Shown here in pieces: positions 8,961 through 21,705 of a stretch of DNA of 35,233 nt (positions are counted from its first letter, which is position 1; each line of letters begins with the position of its first letter). A model generated the notes under the pieces. The model saw only the letters and a program-made list of their open reading frames with translations. It ran no database searches and had not been told where the DNA came from. The stretch covers positions 1-35,233 of the forward strand of contig JAGXGN010000175.1 in the NCBI GenBank assembly GCA_024636705.1, written 5' to 3'. The stretch is from Halomonas sp. Its GTDB lineage: Bacteria > Pseudomonadota > Gammaproteobacteria > Pseudomonadales > Halomonadaceae. The position numbers were made by a program, and so were the translations under genes.

Positions 8961-8992
8961 CGACTGCCCGGCTGTCTCCAGCCGGGCAGTCG
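8961..8992 (+). terminator. Hairpin after gabT, probable intrinsic terminator
   Basis: A perfect 13-bp inverted repeat (CGACTGCCCGGCT / AGCCGGGCAGTCG) with a 6-base loop starts 26 bases after the gabT stop. The following tract is only weakly T-rich (TCGTTGAT), so termination may be partly Rho-assisted. Confidence 0.65.
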
Positions 8993-9069
8993 TCGTTGAT
9001 GATCCAGTTTGTCGTTGAGGCCCATTTCGCGATTCCCTGCTATGGTGCAGGCCTCGTTTCGATCCCGTG

Positions 9070-9705
9070 ATGGTTGGCACCATGATATTTCGCACTCTCG
9101 CCCTGCTGCGCTCACTGCAGAGCGCCCACCACTCAATGGAGGATGCCCAGGCCAAGGTTCAGCGGGCCTGTGACTACCGCTGGCTGCGCGAGCGGTTTCC
9201 CGGCGGGACGGTTCTGTGTCGCGACACCCGTCTGACGGATGGCACACCCGCCGCGGCCATCGTCCTGCCCTTCACCGCCACCCCGGCGCTGCGTCGAGGT
9301 GGGAAATGGCCCGATGACACCGCGGAAAGGGAAGGCTGCCACGTCGAGGGAGCGGGCGCCTGCCGGGCGGCCGGGGCACCCTCGTACCGCAGGCTGGAAA
9401 GCCTGTCTCAGGGCGTGGCCAATGGCGCCATGTCGGTCCTAAAGGACGCGGCCAGATTCGACTATCTGGTCGAACACCAGGCACTGCGACTGACGTGGCG
9501 TCGTGCCGACCACCTGCCAGGGGCGATCTCCCGACGGCTTAGCCATCGACCCGAACGTGGCGAGGATGCCGCCAGTCGCCATGGGGTCTTCCTCCTCGAG
9601 GTCAAGGTGCCCGGTGCCGGACCACAGGGCGCCCTGAGCCGCGACTGGCTGGACAAGCGACTCGACCAGTATCGGCGCCTGCTGCCCGCCTCTTCGCCTC
9701 GCTGA
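9070..9705 (+). CDS. Hypothetical protein
   Basis: I do not recognise this 211-residue protein. Codon use (strong G/C at third positions throughout) supports coding on this strand, and no competing frame is as long. It is Arg-rich (for example RRADHLPGAISRRLSHRPERG), has two potential Cys pairs, and has no clear signal peptide or membrane span. The C-terminal third (FLLEVKVPG, then SRDWLDKRLDQYRRLLP) looks like a strand followed by an amphipathic helix. The start is uncertain: ATG 9070 and ATG 9082 are both possible, and neither has a good ribosome site. It ends just before the convergent YeaQ-like gene, with about 18 bases between the stops. Confidence 0.6.
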   Translation: MVGTMIFRTLALLRSLQSAHHSMEDAQAKVQRACDYRWLRERFPGGTVLCRDTRLTDGTPAAAIVLPFTATPALRRGGKWPDDTAEREGCHVEGAGACRAAGAPSYRRLESLSQGVANGAMSVLKDAARFDYLVEHQALRLTWRRADHLPGAISRRLSHRPERGEDAASRHGVFLLEVKVPGAGPQGALSRDWLDKRLDQYRRLLPASSPR

Positions 9706-9723
9706 AGGCGATCGACCAGCCCT

Positions 9724-9966
9724 TCAGCCACTGCGCACCTTGGTGATGACCCACAGCAGGACCACGGCGCCCGCGGTGGCGGTCACCAGGGAGCCGACGA
9801 AGCCGCCGGCCTGGAGCCCCAGCAGGCTGAACAGGAAGCCGCCGATCACCGCCCCCACTACGCCGACGCCGATATTGCCGAGGATGCCGAAGCCGCCTCC
9901 GCGCATGATGGTGCCGGCAAGCCAGCCGGCCAGGCCGCCGATGATCAACCAGGCAATCAGTCCCAT
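9724..9966 (-). CDS. GlsB/YeaQ/YmgE (transglycosylase-associated) family membrane protein
   Basis: An 80-residue inner-membrane protein with three hydrophobic segments rich in glycine. The family signature is the N-terminal GLIAWLIIGGLAGWLAG, then MRGGGFGILGNIGVGVVGAVIGGFL, and a final span ending LLWVITKVRSG. Members are associated with stress or stationary phase in enterobacteria and have no established biochemical role. The start is ATG 9966 with AAGGGGAG seven bases upstream. A 13-bp tandem repeat lies in its leader (9982-10007). DUF924 is upstream on the same strand, 77 bases away. Confidence 0.92.
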   Translation of the reverse strand: MGLIAWLIIGGLAGWLAGTIMRGGGFGILGNIGVGVVGAVIGGFLFSLLGLQAGGFVGSLVTATAGAVVLLWVITKVRSG

Positions 9967-9981
9967 GGGTTGCTCCCCTTG

Positions 9982-10007
9982 TTGGTGAAGATGATTGGTG
10001 AAGATGC
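9982..10007. repeat. Tandem 13-bp repeat in the leader of the YeaQ-like gene
   Basis: TTGGTGAAGATGA is followed at once by TTGGTGAAGATGC, so 12 of 13 bases are identical in tandem. It sits 16 bases before the YeaQ-like start codon on the minus strand, just upstream of the ribosome site. Six bases further out (10013-10022) is the perfect palindrome TGGTGCACCA. No function is shown. Confidence 0.7.
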
Positions 10008-10043
10008 TTCGATGGTGCACCAGTCCCCTCCCCGAGGAAAGCC

Positions 10044-10598
10044 TCAGAAGGAAGAACCGGGCTCGGCGAGGAAGGCCAGTTCCTCCGGGGTGGAGTCGCG
10101 GCCCAGGATGGCGTTGCGTTGGGGATAGCGACCGAAGCGCAGCAGGACCTCGCGATGACGGTGCTCGTGACGCAGTGTTTTCTCGAGTCCCAACTGATCG
10201 AAGAGGTGCAGGGCCTCGTCGTGGATCCGCAGGGATTCGCTGTGCATCCAAGGCATGTAGAGAAAGGCTCGCCGAGTCACCTCGAGCCGCCTGTCGGCGC
10301 CATTGGCCACGGCCTCCTGGGCCAGCACCAGCGCCATGGGGTCCCGTTCAAAGGCGAGCGGCGAGTGACGATGAATGTTGCGCGAGAACTGATCGAGCAC
10401 GATCACCTCGGCCAGCCGCCCAGTCGCATCCCGGCGCCACTGCCATAGCTCACCGCGACTGGCGGCCGCCAGCAGGTCGCCGAAACGTCGGGCGATGAGC
10501 GCATCCAATTCCGGGTCCTTGCGAAACCACTGTGCGGGCTTCAGGGTGTGGAACCAGAAATCGATCACCCTGTCCATACCGGGTGGCGTCTCCGCCAT
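10044..10598 (-). CDS. DUF924 family protein
   Basis: A 184-residue protein matching the DUF924 pattern: an N-terminal VIDFWFHTLKPAQWF, KDPELDALIARRFGDL, then GRLAEVIVLDQFSRNIHR, FLYMPWMHSESL, and a C-terminal LLRFGRYPQRNAILGR with TPEELAFL. The family is predicted to be an all-helical TPR-like fold and its role is unknown to me. The start is ATG 10598 with GGGAGG six bases upstream. It is divergent from the small membrane protein/ycjX/ycjF operon, with a 115-base shared promoter region. Confidence 0.9.
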   Translation of the reverse strand: MAETPPGMDRVIDFWFHTLKPAQWFRKDPELDALIARRFGDLLAAASRGELWQWRRDATGRLAEVIVLDQFSRNIHRHSPLAFERDPMALVLAQEAVANGADRRLEVTRRAFLYMPWMHSESLRIHDEALHLFDQLGLEKTLRHEHRHREVLLRFGRYPQRNAILGRDSTPEELAFLAEPGSSF

Positions 10599-10713
10599 GG
10601 CGGCCTCCCTTGTATGAGTTCATTTTCGCGGTGGACTTCGGCCACCCTGCCGCGCCTGATATCATCCAGCATAGCAGCCGACTGCAAGATCCTAGCGTCA
10701 CCGAGGAGCGCAA

Positions 10714-10905
10714 ATGACGATCCAGCAATTCCTGGAAATGACGACCTTCATCTTCAACCTGGTTGGCCTGGTGGTCTGTATCGGTGGCCTGACCCTGGCA
10801 CATCGTACCCGGCGCCGCTTTCCCGGCTATCTGCTGGCCGGTCTGGGCTTTCTGATCGCGGCCACGCCCTTGCTCTATCAGTTCTTCGCGCTCTTGACCC
10901 TTTGA
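10714..10905 (+). CDS. Small two-span membrane protein upstream of ycjX
   Basis: A 63-residue protein with a membrane segment at about residues 11-28 (FIFNLVGLVVCIGGLTLA), a basic HRTRRR loop and a second span at about 39-60. The positive loop between two spans suggests both ends face the periplasm. It has a clear GAGGAG ribosome site six bases before ATG and is only 19 bases from ycjX, so it probably belongs to the same operon. I do not recognise the family. Confidence 0.75.
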   Translation: MTIQQFLEMTTFIFNLVGLVVCIGGLTLAHRTRRRFPGYLLAGLGFLIAATPLLYQFFALLTL

Positions 10906-10924
10906 TATCGGGGAACCCCTGCCC

Positions 10925-12316
10925 ATGCGCCAGCCCCTGGCTCGCGAACTCCATGATCTGCTCGAACGCGGCCGCGACCGCCAGCTTCGCCTGGCCGTGA
11001 CCGGCCTGTCGCGATCGGGCAAGACGGCCTTTCTCACCTCCCTGGTCAACCAGCTCCGCCATGCCGGACTGGAAGCGCGTCTCGACCTGCTGCCCGTTGC
11101 CCGTGAGGGGCGCCTGCTGGGTGCCCGTCGGGTCAGTCAGCAGGACCTGGGCGTGCCGCGCTTTCCCTATGACGAGGCCCTGGCGGCCCTGGACGATACC
11201 CCGCCACGCTGGCCGGCGCCGACCCGCGGCATCAGCGAACTGCGCCTGGCGATTCGTTACCGGCCGGCAAGGCCCGGCCTGCTGGGAAGCGAGACCCGCC
11301 AGCTCAGCCTGGACCTGTTCGACTATCCCGGCGAATGGCTGCTCGACCTTCCCCTGCTGGACCTCGACTACCCCGACTGGAGCCTGGACCAGCAGCCGAC
11401 CCGGGGCCGGGCCAGGGCGGCGCTCTTTGAAGACTGGCAAGCGGCCGTGGCCGGGCTGGACCCCGCCGCCGAGGCCGACGAGGCCCATCTGGCCGAGATC
11501 GCCGAGCGCTATGCGCAGGGCCTGAGAGCCGCCCGGGATGCCGGCTTCGCCGACCTCCAGCCGGGTCGTTTCCTGCTGCCGGGTGACCTGGCCGGTGCAC
11601 CGGTGCTGCAGTTCTTTCCCCTGCCCGGCATCGAGACCTTCACTGCGGCGGCGCTGGAAAAACTCCCGCCGGAGAGCAATTACGCCACCCTGGCGAGACG
11701 CTATAGGCACTACCAGCAACGCATCGTGAAGCCCTTCTACCGCGACCATTTCCGCCGCTTCGATCGCCAGATCGTGCTGGTGGATCTGCTCGGCGCCCTG
11801 AACGCCGGCCCCGAACGCTTCGAGGACCTGTCGCAGGCGCTGTGCAAGCTGATGCAGAGCTTCGACTACGGCAAGCGCAGCCTGATCTCACGACTCTTTG
11901 CACCGCGCATCGACCGCCTGGCCATCGCCGCCACCAAGGCCGACCATGTGACCCCCGATCAGCATCCACGGCTCGTCGCCCTGCTGGAAGCCCTGCTGGC
12001 CGAGCCGATGAAGGATCTGCGCTTCGCCAATGTCCCGGTTCATGCCTTCTCCCTGGCCGCCATCCGCGCCAGCGAGAGCCGAGAGGTGGCCCATCAGGGA
12101 CGACGCTCACCGGCGCTGCGCGGCATCGGGCAGCAGGGCGAGACGCTGTTGCTGTATCCCGGCGAAGTGCCCGACCGCCTGCCGGACCCCGGTTTCTGGG
12201 CACGCCAGGGATTCGACTTCCCGGCCTTCCGCCCGGCGCCCCGCGACGGCGGCGCCCTCCCCCACATCCGCATGGATGCGGTCATCGACTGGTTGATCGG
12301 AGACAAGCTGCAATGA
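10925..12316 (+). CDS. ycjX: YcjX-family P-loop NTPase
   Basis: A 463-residue cytoplasmic ATP/GTP-binding protein of the YcjX (DUF463) family, whose enterobacterial relative is in the phage-shock regulon. The Walker A motif GLSRSGKT is at residues 27-34. Family blocks include LDLFDYPGEWLLDLPLL and a C-terminal HIRMDAVIDWLIGDKLQ. The length agrees with E. coli YcjX (465). The stop and the ycjF start share ATGA, so the two are translationally coupled. No pspABC genes are in the window, so phage-shock control is not supported here. Exact function is unknown. Confidence 0.93.
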   Translation: MRQPLARELHDLLERGRDRQLRLAVTGLSRSGKTAFLTSLVNQLRHAGLEARLDLLPVAREGRLLGARRVSQQDLGVPRFPYDEALAALDDTPPRWPAPTRGISELRLAIRYRPARPGLLGSETRQLSLDLFDYPGEWLLDLPLLDLDYPDWSLDQQPTRGRARAALFEDWQAAVAGLDPAAEADEAHLAEIAERYAQGLRAARDAGFADLQPGRFLLPGDLAGAPVLQFFPLPGIETFTAAALEKLPPESNYATLARRYRHYQQRIVKPFYRDHFRRFDRQIVLVDLLGALNAGPERFEDLSQALCKLMQSFDYGKRSLISRLFAPRIDRLAIAATKADHVTPDQHPRLVALLEALLAEPMKDLRFANVPVHAFSLAAIRASESREVAHQGRRSPALRGIGQQGETLLLYPGEVPDRLPDPGFWARQGFDFPAFRPAPRDGGALPHIRMDAVIDWLIGDKLQ

Positions 12317-13377
12317 GTGACACCAGCCATAAGGACCCCCGCCCCGGACAGCACTTCGCCTTCAACCCCGCCTCGACAACCGAAGCACCGCATCAGGGCC
12401 CCAGGCCCGGTGAGCGCTTCCCGGCCGAGTCGCAGAGCGAGCCACTCGACGATGCCCCACTATCGGAAGAGAGAGAACGCCCCCTGGAGACTGGGCTGGT
12501 TCCGCCGGGCAAGCGTCGCTGGGGATTGCTCGTCCTGTTGGCGGGCGGCATCGGTCTGGGTGCCGTGGAGGCCGGCCGGACGCTCTACTCGGCAGCACTC
12601 GGCGGCGATTGGACGTCAGGGGGATGGAGCCTGCTGCTGCTGTTCGCTCTGGGACTGGGCGGCACGGCGCTGATCCGCGAACTGTTTCGCCTGCGCCGGC
12701 TGAAGCGCCACGACATCCTGCGCGACGCCCTCGCCACTCTCCCCGATGCCGGTCCTGACCAGGCCCTGTCGCTGGCACGACGGCTCAAGCGCGGCCTCGA
12801 CCTCGACGATGATGCCCCCCACTGGCAGGGTTTTCTGGCAGCCCGGGAGCCCCACCATGACGGCCGCGACATCCGCCTGCTGCTCGCCCATCACCTCCTG
12901 TCGCCCCGCGATCGGGAGGCCCGACGCCTCGTCTCCCGGATGTCCGGGGAAACGGCGGTAATGGTGGCGGTCAGCCCCCTGACCCTGGTGGACATGCTGC
13001 TCGTGGCCTGGCGCAGCCTGGCCATGGTCGACCGGCTCTGTCGTCTCTACGGGCTCGAGTTGGGTTATGCCAGTCGCCTGCGCCTGCTCAAGAGCGTGCT
13101 CTACAACATGGCCTTCGCCGGTGCGACAGAGATCGCCAGTGAGGCGGGAATGGAAATCCTCTCGATGGACCTGGCCGCACGCCTGTCGACACGCGCCGGC
13201 CAGGGGCTGGGAATCGGACTGCTCAGTGCCAGGCTCGGACTGCGCACCCTGCGCATGGCGCGACCGCTGGCATTCCGCAAAGGTGAGGCACCCCACATGA
13301 GCGACCTGCGCAGCGAGCTCTGGCAGCAGTTGCGACACCTGGAAACGGCCAAAACCCGGCAAGACAAGCCCGACTAG
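12313..13377 (+). CDS. ycjF: YcjF-family (TIGR01620/DUF697) inner-membrane protein
   Basis: A 354-residue protein coupled to ycjX through an ATGA overlap. The first 75 residues are hydrophilic and contain a short repeat (DPRPGQHFAF / GPRPGERFPA). Two membrane spans follow at about 76-96 and 105-120. A DUF697-type C-terminal domain then carries AVSPLTLVDMLLVAWRSLAM and AGMEILSMDLAARLSTRAGQG. In E. coli ycjF follows ycjX in the same order. The 3' end overlaps the stop of the convergent HAD gene by two bases. Codon use favours this frame; the longer frame over ycjX's 3' end is a shadow. Confidence 0.92.
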   Translation: MSDTSHKDPRPGQHFAFNPASTTEAPHQGPRPGERFPAESQSEPLDDAPLSEERERPLETGLVPPGKRRWGLLVLLAGGIGLGAVEAGRTLYSAALGGDWTSGGWSLLLLFALGLGGTALIRELFRLRRLKRHDILRDALATLPDAGPDQALSLARRLKRGLDLDDDAPHWQGFLAAREPHHDGRDIRLLLAHHLLSPRDREARRLVSRMSGETAVMVAVSPLTLVDMLLVAWRSLAMVDRLCRLYGLELGYASRLRLLKSVLYNMAFAGATEIASEAGMEILSMDLAARLSTRAGQGLGIGLLSARLGLRTLRMARPLAFRKGEAPHMSDLRSELWQQLRHLETAKTRQDKPD

Positions 13378-14177
13378 AGGGAGAAACGCCGGCGCAAGCA
13401 TTCCGCCACGCCATTCTCGGCGTGGTGACCGATAGCCCTCGCGCCCGGCACACGGGCGGCCAGTTCTGGATGGGCATTGGCCATGATATGGGCTTCGCCG
13501 GCCAGGGCGAGCATCTCGCTGTCGTTGAGATTGTCGCCGAAGGCCAGGCAGTCCTCGGTGCCCAGTGACAACCGCGACAGCAAGGAGGTGAGGGCCGCCC
13601 CCTTGTTGACGCCACCGGCCATGATCTCCAGGGCATTCGCCGTGGAATAGGTGACATGCAAGCGGTCTCCGTGACGCTCGCGAACCTGCGCCTCCAATGT
13701 GACCAGTTCGGCGGCATCGCCGATGTAGAGCACCTTGCCCACGCCTTCACCGTCCAGGTCGCCGGGCCCGGCGACTCGATAGCCGAAGCCGGTATGGGCA
13801 TGCAGTGCCAGCAGGCGGGGTTCCGGTGCATCGATCAGCCAATCGTCATCGCGGTACAGGTTCAGGCGCACCTCGGGATGCCGCGGTAACGCGATCAGCG
13901 CCCGGGCCATCTCGGCTTCGAGATGAAAGACCGCCAGCAGGTCATCTTCGGGTCCGTGCAGGTAGGCACCGTTGGTGCTGATGATATGGACGGGCACGCC
14001 GAGCCGCTCACGGAAGTTGAGCATGTCCCGGAAATGACGACCCGAGGCGAAGGCCAGGTGGTGCCCTCGCAGGGCCAGTTCGCGCAGGGTGCCGATAGTA
14101 TCCGGGTCAAGGTCATGGTTGGCATCGAGGAGGGTGCCGTCCAGATCGGACACGATCAGTCTTGGGGTCATGGACAT
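13374..14177 (-). CDS. Cof-type HAD-IIB family phosphatase
   Basis: A 267-residue haloacid-dehalogenase hydrolase of the Cof/YidA type, expected to dephosphorylate sugar phosphates or similar small molecules with Mg2+. Motif I is SDLDGT with nucleophile Asp11 and Asp13. Motif II lies in FASGRHF, Lys of motif III in GGVNKGAAL, and motif IV is GDNLND. A C2 cap occupies the middle. The start may be ATG 14177 or ATG 14171; neither has a strong ribosome site. It is convergent with ycjF (stops overlap) and divergent from rnb. Substrate cannot be assigned. Confidence 0.9.
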   Translation of the reverse strand: MSMTPRLIVSDLDGTLLDANHDLDPDTIGTLRELALRGHHLAFASGRHFRDMLNFRERLGVPVHIISTNGAYLHGPEDDLLAVFHLEAEMARALIALPRHPEVRLNLYRDDDWLIDAPEPRLLALHAHTGFGYRVAGPGDLDGEGVGKVLYIGDAAELVTLEAQVRERHGDRLHVTYSTANALEIMAGGVNKGAALTSLLSRLSLGTEDCLAFGDNLNDSEMLALAGEAHIMANAHPELAARVPGARAIGHHAENGVAECLRRRFSL

Positions 14178-14290
14178 GGCGTCGTGGGGCTATCCGCTGT
14201 CATCGAGAAAGGCCATAGCCTACCCAAGGCCGCGGCGTCTGTCTTCCTGCCGACGGATCCGCCATCTCCCTGTCCATAGGGCGCCGGGGT

Positions 14291-14319
14291 TTGGCGCCAG
14301 GCCCGCGAATCCGTATAGT
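14291..14319 (+). promoter_or_regulatory. Predicted sigma-70 promoter of rnb
   Basis: TTGGCG, a 17-base spacer and TATAGT lie 32 bases before the rnb ATG, giving an expected 5' leader of about 25 bases. Confidence 0.65.
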
Positions 14320-14350
14320 GATGCCCTTATCCCGCCACCCGATCGTGACC

Positions 14351-16291
14351 ATGCTGCAGAACAACTCGCTGCTTGCCCAACTCAAGCAGAATCTCCGTGA
14401 AACGACCCCTCGTGTCGAGGGCGTGATCAAGGCCACCGACAGGGGCTTCGGCTTCCTGGAAACCGATGATGGCGAGTCCTACTTCGTCCCGCCCCCCGCC
14501 ATGAAGCAGGTCCTGCATGGCGATCGTATCGAGGCCATCGTGCACGAGGATGGCGACAAGAAATCCGTCGAGCCCGAGACGCTGATCGAGACGGGCATGA
14601 AACGTTTCATCGCCAGGGTTCAGCTGCGCGAGGGGCGTCTCGCCGTGATACCCGACCATCCGTCGGTGAAGAATGTGCTCAAGACCCGTCTCAAGAATAC
14701 CCTCGACGAATCGAGCATCGGCGACGCCGACTGGGTGGTGGCCCGCCTGGTTCGCCATCCCCTGAAACCCGACGACCGCGCCTTCTTCACCCAGATCGAC
14801 GAACTGGTGGCCAAGGCCGACGACCCGGCCGTGCCCTGGCGGGTGACCCTGGCCCGCCATGCCCTGGAACAGGAATGCCCGGACGCCGGCGATGACTGGC
14901 CGCTGCATGATGAGGGCCTCGAACTGGTGGATATCACCGCCGAACCCTTCTTCACCATCGATGGCGAGAAGACCCGTGACATGGATGATGCCCTGCGCAT
15001 CGTCCCCCGCGAGGACGGTGGCTGGTCACTGAGCGTGGCCATCGCCGATCCCACCGCCTATGTCGAGGAAGGCCACGCCGCCGACCTGGAAGCCCGCACC
15101 CGCGCCTTCACCGTCTATCTGCCGGGACAGAACGTCACCATGCTCCCCGAGCAACTGGCCGATGATCTCTGCTCCCTGTGGGTGGATCAGGAGCGTCCGG
15201 TGCTGGCCTGCACCCTGGACGTCAATGCCGACGGAAGCCTCGACGGCTATCGTTTCTTCGCCGCCACCATGCGCTCCCACGCCAAGCTCGCTTACGACCG
15301 GGTCTCAGACTGGCTGGAGGGCCAAGGTGACTGGGCGCCGGAAGACGCCATCGGCGAGCAGTTGAAGGCGCTGGAGGCTATGACCCTGGCACGCGCCGCC
15401 TGGCGAGCGGAACATGCCCTGGTCTTCAAGGATCGACCGGACTTCGTCTTCGACCTGGATGACGCCGGCAATGTGCTGGACATCCGCACCGAGCAGCGTC
15501 GCATCGCCAACCGCATGATCGAGGAGTCGATGATCGCCGCCAATGCCTGTTGCGCCCATCTGCTCTCCGAGCACGTCGGCCACGGCATCTTCAATGTCCA
15601 TCGTGCCTTCGAGCCGGAAAAGGCGGAGGCCGCCCAGGAATTCCTGTCAGGCCAGGACATTCAGGTCGAGCGCGAGCAGCTCATCGAGCTTTCCCGCTAC
15701 AAGGAGCTCAAGCGTGAGCTCGAGGGGCGTGACGATGCCTGGCTGGACGCCCGCCTGCGCCGCTTCCAGGGCTTCACCAGCATGTCCGCCCTGCCCGGCC
15801 CGCACTTCGGCCTGGGCCTGGCGGCCTACGCCACCTGGACATCGCCCATCCGCAAGTATGGCGACATGGTCAACCACCGCCTGATCAAGCGGGTCCTCAA
15901 GGGCGAACAAGCCCCGGCCGAGGCCACCCAGCAGCTCACCGACCAACTGACCGAGCGGCGCAAGCTCAACCGCATGGCCGAACGCGACGTCAAGGACTGG
16001 CTCTATGTGCGCTACCTGACCCCCGCCGCCGAGGCCCAGGAAACCTTCGAGGCCGAGATCATCAACGTCAACCGAGGCGGCATGCGGGTTCGCCTGACCG
16101 CCAACGGCGCCACCGCCTTCATCCCCGCACCGATGATGCACAGCGATCGCACCAAGGTCGCCATCGACGACAAGGAGGGTCGCATCCAGGTCGAGGGCGA
16201 GGAACGCTTCAAGCTCGGCGACGTCATCCGCGTGGCGCTGATCGAGGCCCGCGAGGAGACCCGCTCCCTGGTGGGACGTCCGGTGGAGTGA
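14351..16291 (+). CDS. rnb: Exoribonuclease II
   Basis: A 646-residue RNase II (E. coli 644) that degrades single-stranded RNA 3' to 5'. Resemblance runs end to end: the start LLAQLKQNLRETTPRVEGV, a cold-shock-like domain with GFGFLETDDGESYFVPPP, and an RNB catalytic centre TIDGEKTRDMDDAL, where the acidic residues bind Mg2+. YATWTSPIRKYGDMVNHRL follows, with a C-terminal S1 domain (about 555-640: NVNRGGMRVRLTANGATAF). The length and the absence of a long basic tail distinguish it from RNase R. ATG 14351 was chosen from the N-terminal match, and the promoter 32 bases upstream rules out the upstream ATG at 14291 because that would overlap the -35 box. Confidence 0.95.
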   Translation: MLQNNSLLAQLKQNLRETTPRVEGVIKATDRGFGFLETDDGESYFVPPPAMKQVLHGDRIEAIVHEDGDKKSVEPETLIETGMKRFIARVQLREGRLAVIPDHPSVKNVLKTRLKNTLDESSIGDADWVVARLVRHPLKPDDRAFFTQIDELVAKADDPAVPWRVTLARHALEQECPDAGDDWPLHDEGLELVDITAEPFFTIDGEKTRDMDDALRIVPREDGGWSLSVAIADPTAYVEEGHAADLEARTRAFTVYLPGQNVTMLPEQLADDLCSLWVDQERPVLACTLDVNADGSLDGYRFFAATMRSHAKLAYDRVSDWLEGQGDWAPEDAIGEQLKALEAMTLARAAWRAEHALVFKDRPDFVFDLDDAGNVLDIRTEQRRIANRMIEESMIAANACCAHLLSEHVGHGIFNVHRAFEPEKAEAAQEFLSGQDIQVEREQLIELSRYKELKRELEGRDDAWLDARLRRFQGFTSMSALPGPHFGLGLAAYATWTSPIRKYGDMVNHRLIKRVLKGEQAPAEATQQLTDQLTERRKLNRMAERDVKDWLYVRYLTPAAEAQETFEAEIINVNRGGMRVRLTANGATAFIPAPMMHSDRTKVAIDDKEGRIQVEGEERFKLGDVIRVALIEAREETRSLVGRPVE

Positions 16292-16318
16292 CCCCGCCTA
16301 ACACATGAGCCAAACGAC

Positions 16319-16350
16319 GAGGCCCCGGCGGTGCGCCCGCCGGGGCCTCT
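16319..16350 (+). terminator. Intrinsic terminator after rnb
   Basis: A perfect 13-bp GC-rich stem (GAGGCCCCGGCGG / CCGCCGGGGCCTC) with a 5-base loop, followed by TCTCTCGT, begins 28 bases after the rnb stop. Confidence 0.8.
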
Positions 16351-16388
16351 CTCGTGCGCGTGTCAGGTCAACAGGGCCAGACAGCACT

Positions 16389-16410
16389 ACGGGCACCCGA
16401 AGGTGCCCGT
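16389..16410 (-). terminator. Hairpin after sucD with cUUCGg tetraloop
   Basis: Read on the minus strand this is ACGGGCACC-TTCG-GGTGCCCGT, a 9-bp stem closed by the very stable C(UUCG)G tetraloop, 32 bases beyond the sucD stop. There is no strong T-run after it, so it may terminate with Rho or protect the 3' end of the TCA operon message. Confidence 0.6.
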
Positions 16411-16441
16411 TGCGTTTACTGCGTCGGCCAGCGGAAATGGC

Positions 16442-17310
16442 TTACCAGCCAGTGACCTTCTTCAGGGCGTCGCCGATCTCGGCAAGCGAGCGCACCGTCA
16501 CCACACCGGCGTCCTCCAGGGCGGCGAACTTCTCGTCCGCTGTGCCCTTGCCGCCGGAGATGATGGCGCCAGCGTGGCCCATGCGCTTGCCCGGAGGGGC
16601 AGTGACGCCGGCGATGTAGGAGACGACCGGCTTGGAGACGTTGGCCTTGATGTAGGCGGCCGCTTCTTCCTCGGCGGTGCCGCCGATCTCGCCGATCATC
16701 ACGATCGCCTCGGTGGCCGGGTCCTTCTCGAACAACGCAAGGATATCGATGAAGCTGGACCCCGGGATCGGATCGCCGCCGATGCCCACACAGCTGGACT
16801 GACCGAAGCCGTGATCGGTGGTCTGCTTGACGGCTTCATAGGTCAGGGTGCCTGAGCGCGATACGATGCCGACCTTGCCCGGCTTGTGGATATGCCCCGG
16901 CATGATACCGATCTTGCTCTCGCCGGGAGTGATCACACCCGGGCAGTTCGGGCCGATCAGGCGCACGCCCAACTCGTCGCACTTCACCTTGGCATCAAGC
17001 ATATCCAGAGTGGGAATCCCCTCGGTGATGCAGACGATCAGCCTGATCCCGCCATTGGCCGCCTCGAGGATCGAATCCTTGCAGAACGGCGCAGGCACAT
17101 AGATCACGCTGGCCTCGGCACCGGTCGCCGCCACGGCTTCCTTGACGGTATTGAACACCGGCAGACCCAGGTGCTCCTGGCCACCCTTGCCCGGGGTCAC
17201 CCCGCCGACCATCTGGGTGCCGTAGGCGATCGCCTGCTCGGAGTGAAAGGTCCCTTGGCCACCGGTGAAACCCTGGCAGATGACCTTGGTGTTCTTGTCG
17301 ATCAGGATAC

Positions 17311-17314
<4 letters not shown>
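16442..17314 (-). CDS. sucD: Succinyl-CoA synthetase alpha subunit
   Basis: A 290-residue alpha subunit of ADP/GDP-forming succinate-CoA ligase, which makes ATP or GTP from succinyl-CoA in the TCA cycle. It has the CoA-binding Rossmann segment ([19 protein letters not shown]), the conserved [20 protein letters not shown], and the phosphorylated His247 in GHAGAI, matching E. coli His246. The start is ATG 17314 with GGAGGGGA upstream. The ATG overlaps the sucC stop (ATGA), indicating translational coupling. It is the last gene of the minus-strand TCA cluster. Confidence 0.97.
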
Positions 17315-18480
<1,166 letters not shown>

Positions 18481-18563
18481 CGATTCATGCCATTGGTTGC
18501 ATGTGACTCGAACGATGACAAGCAGCGCTCAAACGTGTCGAGCGCTGGCGAGTCATCCCCGTC

Positions 18564-18588
18564 CGCTTCCGGTACATGGCCGGAAGCG
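18564..18588 (-). other. Hairpin in the lpd-sucC spacer
   Basis: CGCTTCCGG and CCGGAAGCG form a 9-bp stem with a 7-base loop between the lpd stop and the sucC start. No T-run follows on the minus strand, so it is more likely a message-processing or stability element than a strong terminator. Confidence 0.45.
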
Positions 18589-18620
18589 ACACGCTACCCC
18601 AGGGGCGGCGCTTGTTGTCC

Positions 18621-21663
<3,043 letters not shown>

Positions 21664-21705
21664 GTATTTTCCCTTGTAGGTGCTGACTCGTCCGGGGAAG
21701 ACGCC

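Noticed and set aside
11842-12312. In-frame extension of ycjF upstream into ycjX
   Set aside because: Arg/Pro/Ala-rich sequence of a shadow frame; the ATGA coupling at 12313 and the family N-terminus support the short form.
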